Of a stretch of 64,000 nt of DNA, positions 21,605 through 34,310 are shown in pieces. Position 1 is the stretch's first letter; each line of letters starts with the position of its first letter. Source of the DNA: Brachionus rotundiformis (Eukaryota > Rotifera > Eurotatoria > Ploima > Brachionidae); the NCBI GenBank assembly GCA_016802295.1, contig JAESIW010000200.1:1767923-1831922 (forward strand). The letters run 5' to 3'. The notes beneath the pieces were generated by a model. That model was not told where the DNA came from. It made no database searches and worked only from the letters and a program-made list of their open reading frames with translations. The position numbers and the translations under genes were made by a program.

Positions 21605-22993
21605 AAAGAATTTTTATCCTTATTCAAATTTATGCGATAATTTTTGATCTTAATAAAAATTATATTTAATTACTTTAACATTTATTTAAAATATTAGTTT
21701 TTAATATACAAATTAATAAGCCAGCTAGATTACATTTAAAAAAATATAAAATCTTATTCTAATGATATTTTATTTATTTTTTAATAAAAAAAACTTTTGA
21801 TAATTTATGATTCAAATTCAAATTAGTGAAGATAATTAAAAAATTATTTCATAATTAATCAAAATATTAAATTAGATCGATTTTTTGGGAGAAAAAAATG
21901 AATTTATGAGCTCTAAAAAATTAATGTGAATGTTTTGCTTTTCAATTTTTACTAAAAATTTCATTCTAATTAAAATTTCATTTGAACGATTTTTTCTTAA
22001 GATGTGTATTATGATGTGTAATATGATGTTTTGATTTTCATCTAGCATTCTAACAAGATTAAAGCAAAAAGCTAAATAACATGATAAAAATATTTGAAAA
22101 AAAATCGAACGATAAAAACATAGACTATAAAATTCAGTTCAAGTTTTTCTTAAATTAAGTCTTTTTTTTTAGTCTATAATTTAGGTAATTATTTAATAAA
22201 TTTACAAAATAAATTATTTTTTATTTTGACTTAGTGTTTTATCTATTTTAAACAAACTAATCTCGGTATGTAACTTATTTCTGAATATTTGAATACCCTT
22301 GTCAATTTGCAATAAGATTAAACTTGGCTTAAAATTACTTTTCCAAACAAATGGATAAGCTTTTAATGAGAAGGAAGCGCTAATTTTTCATTAACCTCAA
22401 ATAGTACAAATATGAAAATAAAGTTTGTGATATTTATATTATGTCTTAAGCAAATAAAATGGGACAATCTTTCAACTATTTATTCTATTTCATAAGCTAA
22501 ATCTAAGAATTTTTATCCCAATAGAGCTCAAAATTTTTAATTAGCATTTTTCTATTACAATTTTTTACATAAAAAGCCGAAATTTTCAACTAGATTCATA
22601 TTTCTTTCCTCGTCACTTATATAGCTAATCAAGTGAATGCATGTTCTAATTCTTTATAATTAGAATGATTTAATTTTTTATGAAATCCTTGATGGAACAG
22701 TATAAATTCTAAAATTAATTATTACTTCAAGCACGCATTTAGTTATAAACTGGCATAAAACACAATCAAAATTGCTTTGCTATCGTCATCATTTATATAT
22801 TGCAAATTTTGACATGAGTTCTTTATAAATGTGTGCGCTTATGACTAAGATAATTTAATTCAAATTTAAAACACTTTTCCAAATTTTAAGCTTTACTTAA
22901 ATTTTTTCCATTAGCCAAATTTAGATCAGTCTAAATTTAAATTTTCTACCAATTGTATATTTTCGGCTGTGAATTCTTAATACTCACTGAAAT
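21605..22993. other. Intergenic, nothing recognised
   Basis: About 1.4 kb of very AT-rich sequence between FERRY3 and ACLY with no supported frame, RNA gene or repeat. It should contain the ACLY promoter, but no specific site can be defended. Confidence 0.45.
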
Positions 22994-25900
22994 ATGTCAG
23001 CTAAAGCCATATCCGAAGCAAAAGGCAAGCAGCTTTTGGCAAAGTACTTGTCGAACACCATTGCGCCAGTTCATGCAGCCAGCTTTTCGAATGAAGTCTC
23101 ATGGGATATGTTGGTCAGCAGCAATCCATGGATGGCTAGTCAAAAGTTAGTTGTCAAACCAGACCAGTTGATCAAGAGACGTGGCAAACTTGGCTTGATT
23201 AAAGTCAACGTCGACCTACCTGAGGTCAAAAATTGGGTCCAGCAAAGATTGAACAAGGACATAACTGTAAATTAACTAACTAATTTATTTTATTAGTTTA
23301 GTTGTATTTTTTTAAAGATTGGAAGAGCAGTAGGAAAATTGAACAATTTTATAATAGAACCATTTGTTCCACATACTCAGCAAGATGAGTATTATGTGTG
23401 CATTTATTCTCATAGAGAGGGTGAAACGATTTTGTTTCATCATGAAGGTGGTGTAGACATCGGTGATGTTGATGCCAAAGTAAAGCCATTTTAAGCTATT
23501 TTTATTTATCTCTAAATTATTTTAAATAAAATTCAAGGCATTAAAATTAACTGTAACTATTGATGATCAATTGAAACCAAGCGATGTATCCTCCAAACTG
23601 TTGGTAAATGTTGCCAATCAACAAAGAAAAGAAATGCTCACTAATTTTATCACCAATCTATTTGAGACATACATGGATCTGCATTTTACCTATTTGGAAA
23701 TTAATCCTTTGGTAATAACCGAGGATAAAATTTACATTTTAGATTTGGCTTCGAAAATAGATCAGACTGCCGAATTTTTGTGCAAATCAAAATGGGGTGA
23801 AATAGATTTTCCGCCACCATTTGGCCGTGACGCATATCCAGAAGAGGCTTATATTGCTGATTTGGATTCAAAGTCAGGAGCTTCACTTAAATTGACAATT
23901 CTTAATCCAAAAGGTAGGATTTGGACAATGGTTGCTGGAGGTGGTGCAAGTGTGATTTACAGTGACACCATTTGTGACCTTGGCGGAGCTAGTGAACTTG
24001 CCAACTATGGAGAATATTCGGGAGCACCCAGTGAACAACAAACCTACGAATATGCCAAAACAATTTTAAATTTGATGACAAAAGAAAAAAATGAACAAGG
24101 CAAAGTATTGTTGATTGGAGGTGGTATTGCAAATTTTACCAACGTAGCAGCTACATTTAAAGGAATTGTTAAGGCATTGCATGAATATAGTTCAAAAATA
24201 ATTGACCATAATATTACTATTTATGTGCGTCGAGCTGGTCCAAACTACCAAGAAGGTCTAAGAGTGATGCGTGAAGTTGGCAAATCTTTGAATATACCCA
24301 TACATGTTTTTGGTCCTGAGACCCACATGACTGCAATTGTTGGAATGGCTTTACAAAAACGTGAAATTCCTGTTCCAAGCAAGCCGTCCATGACCACTGC
24401 TAATTTTCTGTTGCCAAATAGCGCTTATGACACAACTGAAACAGTTGAGCAAAAAACCAGATCTGCCAGTACATCTGGCGAAAATGTAGCCAAGTCTAAA
24501 GAAGTAGGAGATTTTGTCTCCATAACTAAAGAGGACTTCAAGCCTTTGTTTAACGAAAAAACAAAATGTATTGTTTGGGGCATGCAGAATAAAGCTGTGC
24601 AAGGTATGCTTGATTTTGACCACGTATGCTCGAGAAATGAACCAAGTGTAGTGGCTATGATTTATCCGTTCACTGGAGATCATAAGCAAAAATTTTACTG
24701 GGGACATCGAGAAATTTTGATTCCTTGCTATAAGAATATGGCTGATGCGATGAAAAAGCATCCTGATGCTGACGTGTTGATAAATTTTGCTTCACTACGC
24801 TCAGCTTATGAAAGCACAATGGAAACTTTGAGCTATCCACAAATTAGATGCATAGCTATTATTGCCGAAGGTATTCCAGAACAATTAACCAGAAGAATGG
24901 TTAAGTTGGCAAATCAAAAAAATGTGGTTATTATTGGCCCGGCTACAGTTGGAGCTTTAAAACCTGGTTGTTTTAAAATTGGCAACACTGGTGGCATGTT
25001 GGACAATATCTTAATGTCAAAACTTTACAGATCTGGCAGTGTTGCGTATGTGTCAAGATCAGGAGGCATGTCTAATGAATTGAACAACATAATCTCAAGA
25101 AATTCGAATGGAGTTTATGAGGGTGTTGCCATTGGTGGTGATCGTTATCCGGGTAGTACATTTTTGGACCATATACTGAGATATGAGAACGAACCTCTGG
25201 TCAAAATGATTGTCCTATTGGGTGAAGTAGGAGGAACTGAAGAATACAAAATAATTGAAGCTATTAAATCAAAGCGAATTACTAAACCTTTGGTAGCTTG
25301 GTGTATTGGCACATGTGCTAAAATGTTCACTTCAGAGGTTCAATTTGGCCATGCTGGATCATGTGCTAATGGCGATGCCGAACAAGCAACTAGCAAGAAT
25401 GCATCACTTAAAGAAGCTGGAGCTTATGTGCCTAATTCTTTTGATGACTTAGGAGATGTGATTAAGAAGGTCTATGAACAATTAGTCGAACAAAATGTTA
25501 TTGTGCCAAATGCAGAACCAGTTCCTCCGACTGTTCCAATGGATTATGATTGGGCAAGAGAGTTGGGATTAATAAGAAAACCAGCCAGTTTTATGTCTTC
25601 AATATGTGACGATAGAGGCCAAGAACTTCTTTATGCTGGAATGCCAATCACTGAAGTTATCAAAGAAGAGATGGGAATTGGAGGTGTCTTAAGTTTATTA
25701 TGGTTCAGAAAACGATTACCAAAATATGCCACCAAATATTTGGAAATGTGTTTGATGGTAACTGCCGATCACGGTCCAGCTGTCAGCGGAGCTCACAATA
25801 CTATTGTAGCAGCAAGAGCTGGCAAAGATTTGGTCTCTTCATTGGCTTCTGGTTTGCTAACTATTGGTGAGCGTTTTGGCGGAGCTTTAGATGGAGCTGC

Positions 25901-26372
25901 TAAACAGTTTAGTGAAGCATATGATGCCGGTTTATCACCAATGGACTTTGTCAATAAGATGAGAAAAGAGGGAAAACTAATCATGGGTATTGGTCATAGA
26001 GTTAAGTCAGTCAACAATCCCGATATGAGAGTTATTCTTTTGAAACAGTTTGCTACCGAAAATTTCCCAATGACACCATTGCTTAATTATGCACTAGAGG
26101 TTGAAAAGATTACCACTTCCAAAAAGCCAAATCTAATCTTGAATGTTGATGGAGCAATTGGTGTATCAATGGTAGACTTGCTTCGAAATAGCGGATGCTT
26201 CACATTGGAAGAAGCTACAGAATTTGTCGAAGTAGGTGCTTTGAATGGAATTTTTGTTCTTGGTAGAAGTATGGGATTTATTGGACACTTTTTGGACCAG
26301 AAAAGACTCAAACAAGGATTATACAGAGTCAACTATGATGACATTTCATATGTTCTCCCAGATAAAATCTAG
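22994..26372 (+). CDS. ACLY: ATP-citrate synthase (ATP-citrate lyase)
   Basis: Cytosolic enzyme that splits citrate with CoA and ATP into acetyl-CoA and oxaloacetate, feeding lipid synthesis and acetylation. Exons 22994-23266, 23318-23479, 23538-26372, phases closed, 1089 aa (human 1101). Order: ATP-grasp half (KAISEAKGKQLLAKYL, HHEGGVDIGDVDAK, YLEINPLVI), citrate/CoA-binding region (GRIWTMVAGGGASVIYSD), a short Ser-rich linker, CoA-ligase half with the phospho-His site in FGHAGSCANGDAEQA, and the citrate-synthase-like tail (TADHGPAVSGAHNTIVAARA, GIGHRVKSVNNPDMRV). No lesion seen; the last exon is unusually long (2.8 kb) for this window. Confidence 0.97.
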
Positions 26373-27470
26373 ATATATTTGATCCATCTTTTTTTAATAT
26401 TAAGAAAAAACATATCAATTTATTTGTACCAATTTATCTTAAATGATATTTAATTTCGGTGTTTTTAGATACTTCCTTTTTTAAATCGTTTATGATTTTC
26501 TAAATCATAAAATATTTTTCAATATTTCAATATTTTAATTAGAATAAATATTAGACAATTTTTTTAAATTTTTTTAAAATTGCTTTAAAAAATCCGTGGA
26601 GTCTAACTTTAAATTTTGCAATGACCAAACAAATTTACACATTCTTATTCAAATCGTGATAGAAATTTTTACTCAATCTTTACTTTAAAAAAATAGGATC
26701 TAAGATTAATTAATATCATAGAAAAAGGATTAAGACAAATTAAGTCAACATATATTTAAACCATTAACTAATTTCTGAAATGGGTTTTTTTTCAAAATTA
26801 AATTTTTGAAAGTTAACTAGCTTTGATTATAAATATTTCGAGATAAAGTTAACAAAATTTTGTTCAAGTTCTTATCATTGATTCTTGACAACAAAAAAAA
26901 ACAAACAAAAATTTTTACATCAATATAATTCGTTTAAATTTTGGGTATTCTTAAATATTCAATATTTTATAATACTATTAAGTGACATATTTAAAAAATT
27001 TACTCGTGCCTATAAATTATTGGCTGCTAATTTAAATAAAAATAAAAATCAATTAAATAATTATATTCTAATCGAAAATCTATATTTAGTTTAAAGTACT
27101 TTTTTTATTTATTCAAGTCCTAATCAAAAATTGCTAACTTATCTAAAACGTAAGCTCTAAACACGTCAGCCATGAATAAGAAATTAGTCATTGGTTTTTT
27201 ATCAATAATTAGCTAGATTTTATTGAAAAGTGTATAGCTATTTTCAAGGATTTGATATCAACTCCTTAAATTTCATAAAGTATAATAAATTATGAAAATT
27301 TAAATTTTATTTTTCAATGCTTTCTTAAAGTTTTACGTTTTAAACGCAATATTTTTTCCAAAAAGAAAATATTTTAAAAAATTAGCTAAACCTATTAAAA
27401 ATTAAATTCTAATTAAATACTTTCGATTACTGATTTAAGTTTTAGATGAGACGAATGGATCTAAAATAAC
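26373..27470. other. Intergenic / IRE1 upstream region
   Basis: AT-rich spacer. 27162-27168 reads CACGTCA, i.e. TGACGTG on the minus strand, which matches the core of the unfolded-protein response element about 300 bp before IRE1. 27446-27469 is a 7-codon upstream ORF. A Lys/Asn-rich frame at 26885-27094 looks like chance. Nothing else recognised. Confidence 0.4.
27446..27469 (+). promoter_or_regulatory. Upstream ORF abutting the IRE1 start
   Basis: ATG AGA CGA ATG GAT CTA AAA TAA, followed by one base (C) and then the IRE1 ATG at 27471. It starts directly after an acceptor-like TTTTAG. If transcribed, ribosomes would meet this uORF first; a role in translation control is inferred only. Confidence 0.35.
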
Positions 27471-30400
27471 ATGCGTCTAATTAACCAGAGTGTTTTTTTT
27501 GCAATTTTTTCCTTGTTGTCAGCATTTCTATGCTCAAGTCAGAATGTACCAAAAGCTGAGCCTATAAATGTGTCAAAAGACTTATCGGTAAAAGACTAGT
27601 TAGTCATTATTTTTCATTTTTAAATAATTATTTTCTAGACAATTCAATCAAAGAATGATTTTATCTATTTAAATACAATCGATGGTTATTTATATGCTGT
27701 AGATAGAATCGAAGGAAAGATAAAGTGGTCGCTTAAGGAAAAGGCTGCTTTGAATTTTCCCAAAGATTATGAAAAGTAAATGAAATTAAAAATAAAAGAA
27801 AATAAAGTTGATATTACTGTTTTAAATTAGCAACTTTAATTTCATTCTTGATAAAAAAGGAAAAAATTAATTCTACTATTTTTTTAGTCCATATTTTTTG
27901 ACTGACCCAAGAGATGGTAGCTTGTACATATTTACGAATCGCAATTCTGGTCTAAAAAAATTTCCATATACCATTGCTGAATTGGTTAGTGCATCGCCAT
28001 CAAAATCACTTGACGGGTATCTTTATACAGGCGATAAAAAAGATGAATGGTTGGCAATTGATTACAGAACTGGTAAAAAACTCGATACTCTAACATCAGA
28101 AACATTATCCGCAAAAATTTCTACATCAGATGAGAATATTTTGCTAATAGGCCGTACCCACTACACCATAAGCATGTTTGATACCAATACTAGAAAAAAA
28201 GTTTTTAATTTAACTTATTATGATTATTCCACTCATGCACATACCAATAAAATACCAATTGATAGACCTTCTCCACAATCTCCCAAATTTGGTTCAAATA
28301 AATATTCCGATGATTCTGATTATCCTTATTATCATTTTTCCTCTAGTTCAGACGGAACTTTGGTTACGCTTGACAAATCTAATGGTAAGTTAGTAAATTT
28401 TAATTATTTTTTACTTTTTTTCGATTCACTGGTCACAATATTTTTTTAAATGTCTAAAAAATAAACGAATAATATATAATATTGAGTTTTTAAATAAGAT
28501 TAATTAATAGACTTAAATCAATTTTGAGATTAAATTATTTCTCTTCTAAATTTAATGCTTAAAATTATCTTAAATAAAATAGAACAATAATAAATTTATC
28601 TTTTTTTATTAAACAATCATTTTATATTTATTTACATACTAGGTAAACTAATATGGCAATTAAAACTGGAAAATCCACTCATAGCTATGTACCGATATGA
28701 GAATGAACAGCTGTTTAAAATAAACTTTGCCATTTTTTCTATAGAAGCGCTCAGTAATTTGGATCCCAACAGATTTTTGTTGCTGTATAAAGAGCAGATT
28801 AGCCAAGAAAATGATGCAGTTAATTTTTCCCAGCATCAAAATGGTGGAAACACAAAACCAGGCACTTCTACTGCACCACCAAGCAAACTTCCATCTTCAA
28901 ACTTATTCACAACGACCTTATACATTGGATTTTATAAAAATTACTATTACGCATTACCAGCGTTGGTTTACAACTCTCAAATGCCTGGTATAGATGATCA
29001 ACCAATTAATTTTCCTTATTTGCCACAAAAAAATGACACCATTGAACCTGAAAATCAAATAATAAAACCAGAATCAAAAGCCCTAACCATAGGGCACCAT
29101 AGATTGCCGGAAAAATTCAATCCACCACCAAATTACATGCAATCTAATAACAAACTAATTGTCATATCAAATCAAGAAGAATCTTTTCCTTCGTTTTTGG
29201 ATGAGATATTTGGAGACAAGAAGAAAAAGCTATGTCCTGCTGACAATAAACCTGTATCTAAAATTAGCAAAGCAAAGAGCAAGATAAAATCGGCATGGAA
29301 ATTTCTTGATGATTTGATGCAGAATAGAATTATTTGGACATTTTTCACTGTCGCACTAGCCTCCCTTTTGCCAATGTTAAAATCATTTTGGTCCGAAAGA
29401 AGAAGAAAAAAACTCAAAGAATTGAGGAGAAAAAACCAAACTAAAGTTGATTCTGAATTTTCATCCTCATCACTTTCGGGAAGTGAAGAAGAAGACGAAA
29501 CCAATTCCAAAAAAGAGAACCATAAGTCTAGTAATTTATCAGCTTCATCCAAATCGTCGAGCAAAAAAGGTTCTAAAAAAATTTACTTTCACAACTCTCA
29601 ATCAGCACCACAAATGCATTCAGAAAGCATTGTCCAAATTGGTAAAATAAGCTATGATGTAACCCAAAAAATCGGCCATGGCTGTGCTGGTACAGTAGTT
29701 TACAAAGGAACTTTTGAAAATAGACCTGTTGCTGTTAAGAGGCTGTTACCCGATTGTTATGTGTTGGCCGATCGTGAAGTAGAACTACTTCGCGACGCTG
29801 ATCAACACGCTAATGTTCTTAGATATTTTTGTACTGAGTCGGACTCCCAATTTCGCTACATAGCTCTTGAATTGTGTCAAATGACTTTAAATGAATATGT
29901 TCACAACAATTTCACTTTAAAAGAAAATCCCAAAGATGCTCTGACCAAGCTCTCAATTTTGGAACAGGCTACAAAAGGCTTAGATCATCTACATTCTCTT
30001 GATATTGTTCACAGAGACATTAAGCCTCATAATGTGCTTATTTCATTTCCAGACCAGAAAGGAAGGGTTTTTGTGATGATTTCTGATTTTGGGCTGTGCA
30101 AGCGATTAGAAGTTGGAATCAATTCTTTTTCCAGAAAAAGTGGCATGATCGGCACAGAGGGTTGGATGGCTCCCGAACTGCTCGACGACATGGCCGAAAG
30201 TATTCAAGAACAATTTGAAAATACTGATGAATCGAAAAAAAAGAGAATCACCAAGGCAGTTGATGTGTTTTCTTTAGGTTGTGTTTATTATTTTGTTATA
30301 AGTGGTGGGTTCCATCCTTTTGGTGATTCAATCCGACGTCAGTCAAATATTGTTAGCAACAATTTCAAACTAGAAAAGTTTCCCAATTTATACAGTTCAG

Positions 30401-31014
30401 GTTATTTAATGGATTCGATCTTGAAATTGTTTTTAAATTTGTATTCTTTCAGAGACTTATATGCAAAAAAATTTAATTGAAAAAATGATATCTAAAGAGG
30501 CAAGTAAGCGACCAAAAACTAGAGAAATTTTGGCAAATCCTGTTTTTTGGACAAAAGCAAAAACTCTGCAATTTTTACAAGATGTTAGCGATCGTATTGA
30601 AAAGTTGGATCCGTCTGATCAGATTTTGGTTGATTTGGAAACAAATGCCAATATTGTTATAAAAAACAATTGGAAAACACACATATGTGATAAATTACAA
30701 ACTGGTTTAAAGAGCTTTTTATCAAAATTTTAAAATTTTCTAAAGTATTTTAAAATTTAGATTTGAAAAAATTTCGCCAATACAATGGTGTTTGTCTAAG
30801 AGATCTGCTGCGCGCTATCCGCAACAAAAAACACCATTACCGTGAGCTTCCGCCTGAAGTAATGCAAAGTCTTGGTACTCTACCTGACGAGTTCATTTAT
30901 TACTTTACAAGTCGCTTTCCTAAATTGATTTTGCATGTTTACAATTCAATGAAAACTTGCTCCCAAGAGCCGATGCTTGACATCTATTATGGTCACAAAG
31001 AGCATCACTTCTGA
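27471..31014 (+). CDS. ERN1: IRE1 ER stress sensor kinase/endoribonuclease
   Basis: Type I ER membrane sensor of unfolded proteins; its RNase excises the XBP1/HAC1 intron. Exons 27471-27587, 27639-27775, 27888-28384, 28643-30400, 30453-30704, 30761-31014; phases close to 1004 aa (human IRE1 alpha 977). Signal peptide (VFFAIFSLLSAFLCSS), luminal beta-propeller (YLNTIDGYLYAVDR, ELVSASPSKSLDG, RTHYTISMFDT), one transmembrane segment about residues 479-499 (IIWTFFTVALASLLPML), a basic/Ser-rich linker, a kinase domain with VAVKRL Lys, HRDIKPHNVL and SDFGLCKRL, and the KEN RNase domain with RNKKHHYRELPPEV carrying the catalytic Tyr/Arg/Asn/His set known in the family. Intact throughout. Confidence 0.96.
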
Positions 31015-31333
31015 TTGTTTTTTAAATATTGGGTAATAGTTTGCTTTTATTAAGGGTAAAAAGGACCTCAATTTTTTTATTTATCAAATGATAAATTTTT
31101 ATTTTTTTGTTCAATGGTTTTATGTAAATTTTCTCATTGATTTTATTTTTTTATTAAATAAAATATGGAATTTAATTTCAAATTTAATTTTAAAAAATGA
31201 AGCATTTATCACCTAAATAAATTTCAAGAATTCTAAAAAATTTTTAACAATTTCAAATTATTTTTAGAAAAGTTAAAATTTGACTGTGTATAAAACGCAA
31301 AATGATCATTTATTAGAATAAAAAAATAGTAAA

Positions 31334-31618
31334 ATGAAAACTTTAAAATATCTATTGGTTGGACTGTTATTAGTTTTTGTTTATTTAAACCGTAATTAAT
31401 CTTTAAATTAATTTTATTTTAATTTAATATTAATTTGTCAAGAATCCAATGCTCAATTGGTTCGTCCTGAAGCATCTTTAGGTGGTGGTAGACAGGCACT
31501 TCAAGATTCAATATTCAGAAGACCAAGTGATAATCTATTTCAAAGAATTTTGGAAAATATCATAATTAACAAAATAAGAAGAAATGGACTTTTATCACTA
31601 TTTAAACGAAATTCTTAA
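31334..31618 (+). CDS. Small secreted peptide precursor, unrecognised
   Basis: Two exons, 31334-31391 and 31443-31618, separated by a 51-bp intron (GTAATTAATC to TTTGTCAAG) of the usual local size; phases close to 77 aa. The first 24 or so residues form a clear signal peptide (MKTLKYLLVGLLLVFVYLN, then QSNA), with likely cleavage after SNA. The remainder is basic, has no cysteine, and contains two Arg-Arg pairs (IFRRPS, KIRRNG) and a Lys-Arg near the C-terminus (SLFKRNS), possible prohormone-convertase sites. It may be a neuropeptide/hormone precursor or a cationic antimicrobial peptide; no family recognised. It sits 320 bp after IRE1 and has poly(A)-signal-like AATAAA about 10 bases after the stop. 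Confidence 0.6.
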
Positions 31619-32264
31619 TTTGTTTTAAATAAAACCTATTTAAAATTTAGACTTATTTTTATCTTTAACACTAATTTAGAAAAAATATTCACAAATATAC
31701 ATATATTTATATAGTACTTTTCAATGGTTTGACAGAAGTAAAAATCCTCGCCATGTTAAAGATTTGCATATGAGTTAAGAAGGATAAGTCTGTAAGAAAA
31801 GGAAACTATTTTAAAACTTATAATACGTAAGATTTAAATATTTTATTGCAAATAAAGAAAAATAGATAGTGAAGAGACGAGAGATAGAGAAAAATGAAGA
31901 GGTGTTTAAAACTTTTATTTTTAAATTTTTTATGATAAAAAAAAATCAGCTGTTCAATATTGGCAAGAGTTAATTTTAGGAAAAGATTTAAAGGCTTAAT
32001 TTCAAAAAACAATGTCACACAATTCAACAACTCGAATAGATTAATTTTAAATAAGAGATTTTTAAAAATTCGGTCACATTCAAAACCAATTAGATTTTAA
32101 AAAATATTTTCTAATTAAAAGAGGTATTAATTCAAGTTAAAATTCTGAGTAAATGAAATTTAAATTGTAAATTAATAAAAAATTTTAAAAGAAAATTTAT
32201 CTTTGAACTAATTGAAATATTGTTTGTTTAAATAGATTTAAGGAAAATTTATTTTTATGTAAAG
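31619..32264. other. Intergenic, nothing recognised
   Basis: AT-rich spacer following the secreted peptide gene. No supported gene or repeat apart from the poly(A)-signal-like AATAAA just after the preceding stop. Confidence 0.4.
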
Positions 32265-32660
32265 TGACTTGGGACTTGGGCTTTGGCGCCACTCATCCGA
32301 GCACTTAATGGCTGTAAACTCGGCAACTATTCAGACTAGCTTGGAACCAAAAACCAAGCGACTTAAAAGTCTTAACTAAAGGTTTCCAAAGTTACGTCTA
32401 CCTGCAGAGGGTCAGCTGAACAGCAGATTCTCGCTTCGTTCGGATTCTATACTGGAAGATGGTCGAAGCCAGCGGCGCCCTCATACTACAAGACTTGGAC
32501 AATGACTAGGCCTATGTCATACAGCATACAGCTCTTCTGCAGACTACGTGAAAGAACACATGCATCAGATGTGCATGTGGCTGCCACCACCCTTCTCTTT
32601 TATCATTAGGGCTTGAGATCTGCGGATTGGCAGAGTTATGGAGACCAACATTTTTATAAT
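32265..32660. repeat. GC-richer island of unknown nature
   Basis: A sharply bounded block of about 400 bp with visibly higher G+C than everything around it (for example GGCGCCACTCATCCGAGCAC). No long frame with recognisable protein similarity was seen on either strand. Its composition resembles the retroelement pieces elsewhere in the window more than the genes, so a LINE 5' region, SINE or recent insertion is possible. Identity unknown. Confidence 0.35.
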
Positions 32661-33448
32661 CTTTTTTCAAAAATTTAAATGAACAAAATGACATCCTATT
32701 TATTCTTTTGTCGTTAAATGAGTCATTTAAACAAATTTAACTAATTTGACCATTTTAATCAATTAAACTAATTTAGTTATTTTATTTGAATTTTGTTTAA
32801 AATGGTTAAAATAAAATGTTTGATAAATAAAATGAAAACAAGGTTGAGTAATTTATTTATTTATTTATTAAATGTTAACAAAAGTTAAATAAGACAATTG
32901 TCTATCTGGTATTACCAGTTAACTTTTTAAGTTTAGGACTCCATAATAATTATATCATGGAACCCAATTTTATAGTTTAAAAAAGAAAAATATAAATTAT
33001 TAATAATATAAAAGTAAGAAGTATAAAATAAAATTTTAGAAATAAAAAAACTTAATCATAAATCTAAGTTTTTCATTGTTTTTTAAAATTAATAAATTAA
33101 TTTACAAATTGAACTTATTGACTATTTTTACTCAGATTAAAAAAATAGTTTTCTTAAATACATATTCAATAAGAATATAGATTCTTGATGTTTTTATTTC
33201 TACATTTTTGTAGTTTTTAAGGCGATAATTATAATAGGAATTAAAAACATACAAAAATTACTCTTTTGGTTGTTGCTTGTTAAAAATTTAAAAAATATTA
33301 TCAAATAACGCAAATGTTTTTTTATATGAAAATGTGAAAATTATCCAATACAATAATTTTTAAATCAGGTAGATTAGTATGATAAATATTTTGATCAGTA
33401 TTCAATATATAGCGATAAGTAAATTATTTTAAAAATATCAGTATTTTA
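32661..33448. other. Intergenic, simple AT-rich DNA
   Basis: AT-rich sequence with a short ATTT-type simple repeat near 32845-32870. No gene seen. Confidence 0.4.
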
Positions 33449-34310
33449 TTATTTCGAAAGGTATTTTATAAATAGTGTAAAAAAACAATCAATCAAATAT
33501 AATAAAAAGAAACTTAACCAATTAGCCTTATTTGGACTTCCTCTATTGCGTTTTTCACCAATTGGTACATCTTTTGCTCCTGGTGGGTTGACATATTTTA
33601 ATCTGATTAAATGTTTGCACATGTGATGCTTCAAAAAGGTTGGACAGGTGCATTTACCTGCACCACTGACATTGCTTTCACTGACATACATCTTCATTTG
33701 GTTATGTCACGATCTAAACAGCAAAAGCTCTCTTTTTGAATTTACAATAAATCTTCCAAAAAATTTCTAATTTCTTAAACACTTGTCTTTAATTATTCAA
33801 TATCTGATGCCTAGTTCCCAAACACACTCATAGCCTTCAGTCCATTTTGTAGTCCAATTTTCGGCGATTGAATGAGTTTTTTGTCATTATTTGCGTACTC
33901 ATTTTGTGACTGTCATGAGACTTTTTTGCAAAAATCGCTCTAATAGCATTCTTTCCCTCATTCTTTTCTTGATCACTTAATTATGGACTTCAAATGCATT
34001 GTTGGTTGATGGAGTGTTGTGTGCCACAATTGCTCCAAGTAATCGATTAAATTTTTCTGCTTCTTGTTAAATCTCGTGCTTTTTCATGCACGTCATTAAT
34101 GCCTAAATCAAAATAATCTATTAAATCCTCACGATATTCTTCATCAGCTAGATGCTTTACAATATCGACGCATATGGGCCCATCACATAATCAGCAGCAA
34201 AATTTCACCGAACCCTTGTTTGACTGGACTTCGAATTGCATCAGAAGCATCGGATACCAATGTATGAATTAAATTTGATTCATCTTTTAATTCTAATTTA
34301 GTCAACTGTT
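33449..34310 (-). pseudogene. Decayed MULE transposase with SWIM zinc finger
   Basis: The complement reads, from 34290 leftward, NLIHTLVSDASDAIRSPV, FGEILLLIM, stop, WAHMRR (MULE DDE core: DA...W.H.R), then blocks DEEYREDLIDYFDLGIND and NRLLGAIVAHNT. After stops and shifts it ends in the SWIM motif CTCPTFLKHHMCKHLIRLKY (CxC...CxH) and GEKRNRG at 33541. Multiple stops and frameshifts make it non-functional. Terminal inverted repeats were not located. Confidence 0.75.

Noticed and set aside
24351..24761. Minus-strand 136-codon frame
   Set aside because: Shadow of ACLY.
26885..27094. 69-codon plus-strand frame
   Set aside because: Lys/Asn/Phe-rich with no start context, no similarity and no splice partner; expected by chance in AT-rich DNA.
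29172..29564. Minus-strand 130-codon frame
   Set aside because: Antisense of the IRE1 basic/Ser-rich linker.
31818..32030. Minus-strand 70-codon frame
   Set aside because: Low-complexity Phe/Leu/Lys frame without similarity.
32512..32694. Minus-strand 60-codon frame in the GC-richer block
   Set aside because: No recognisable domain; treated as part of the unknown repeat.
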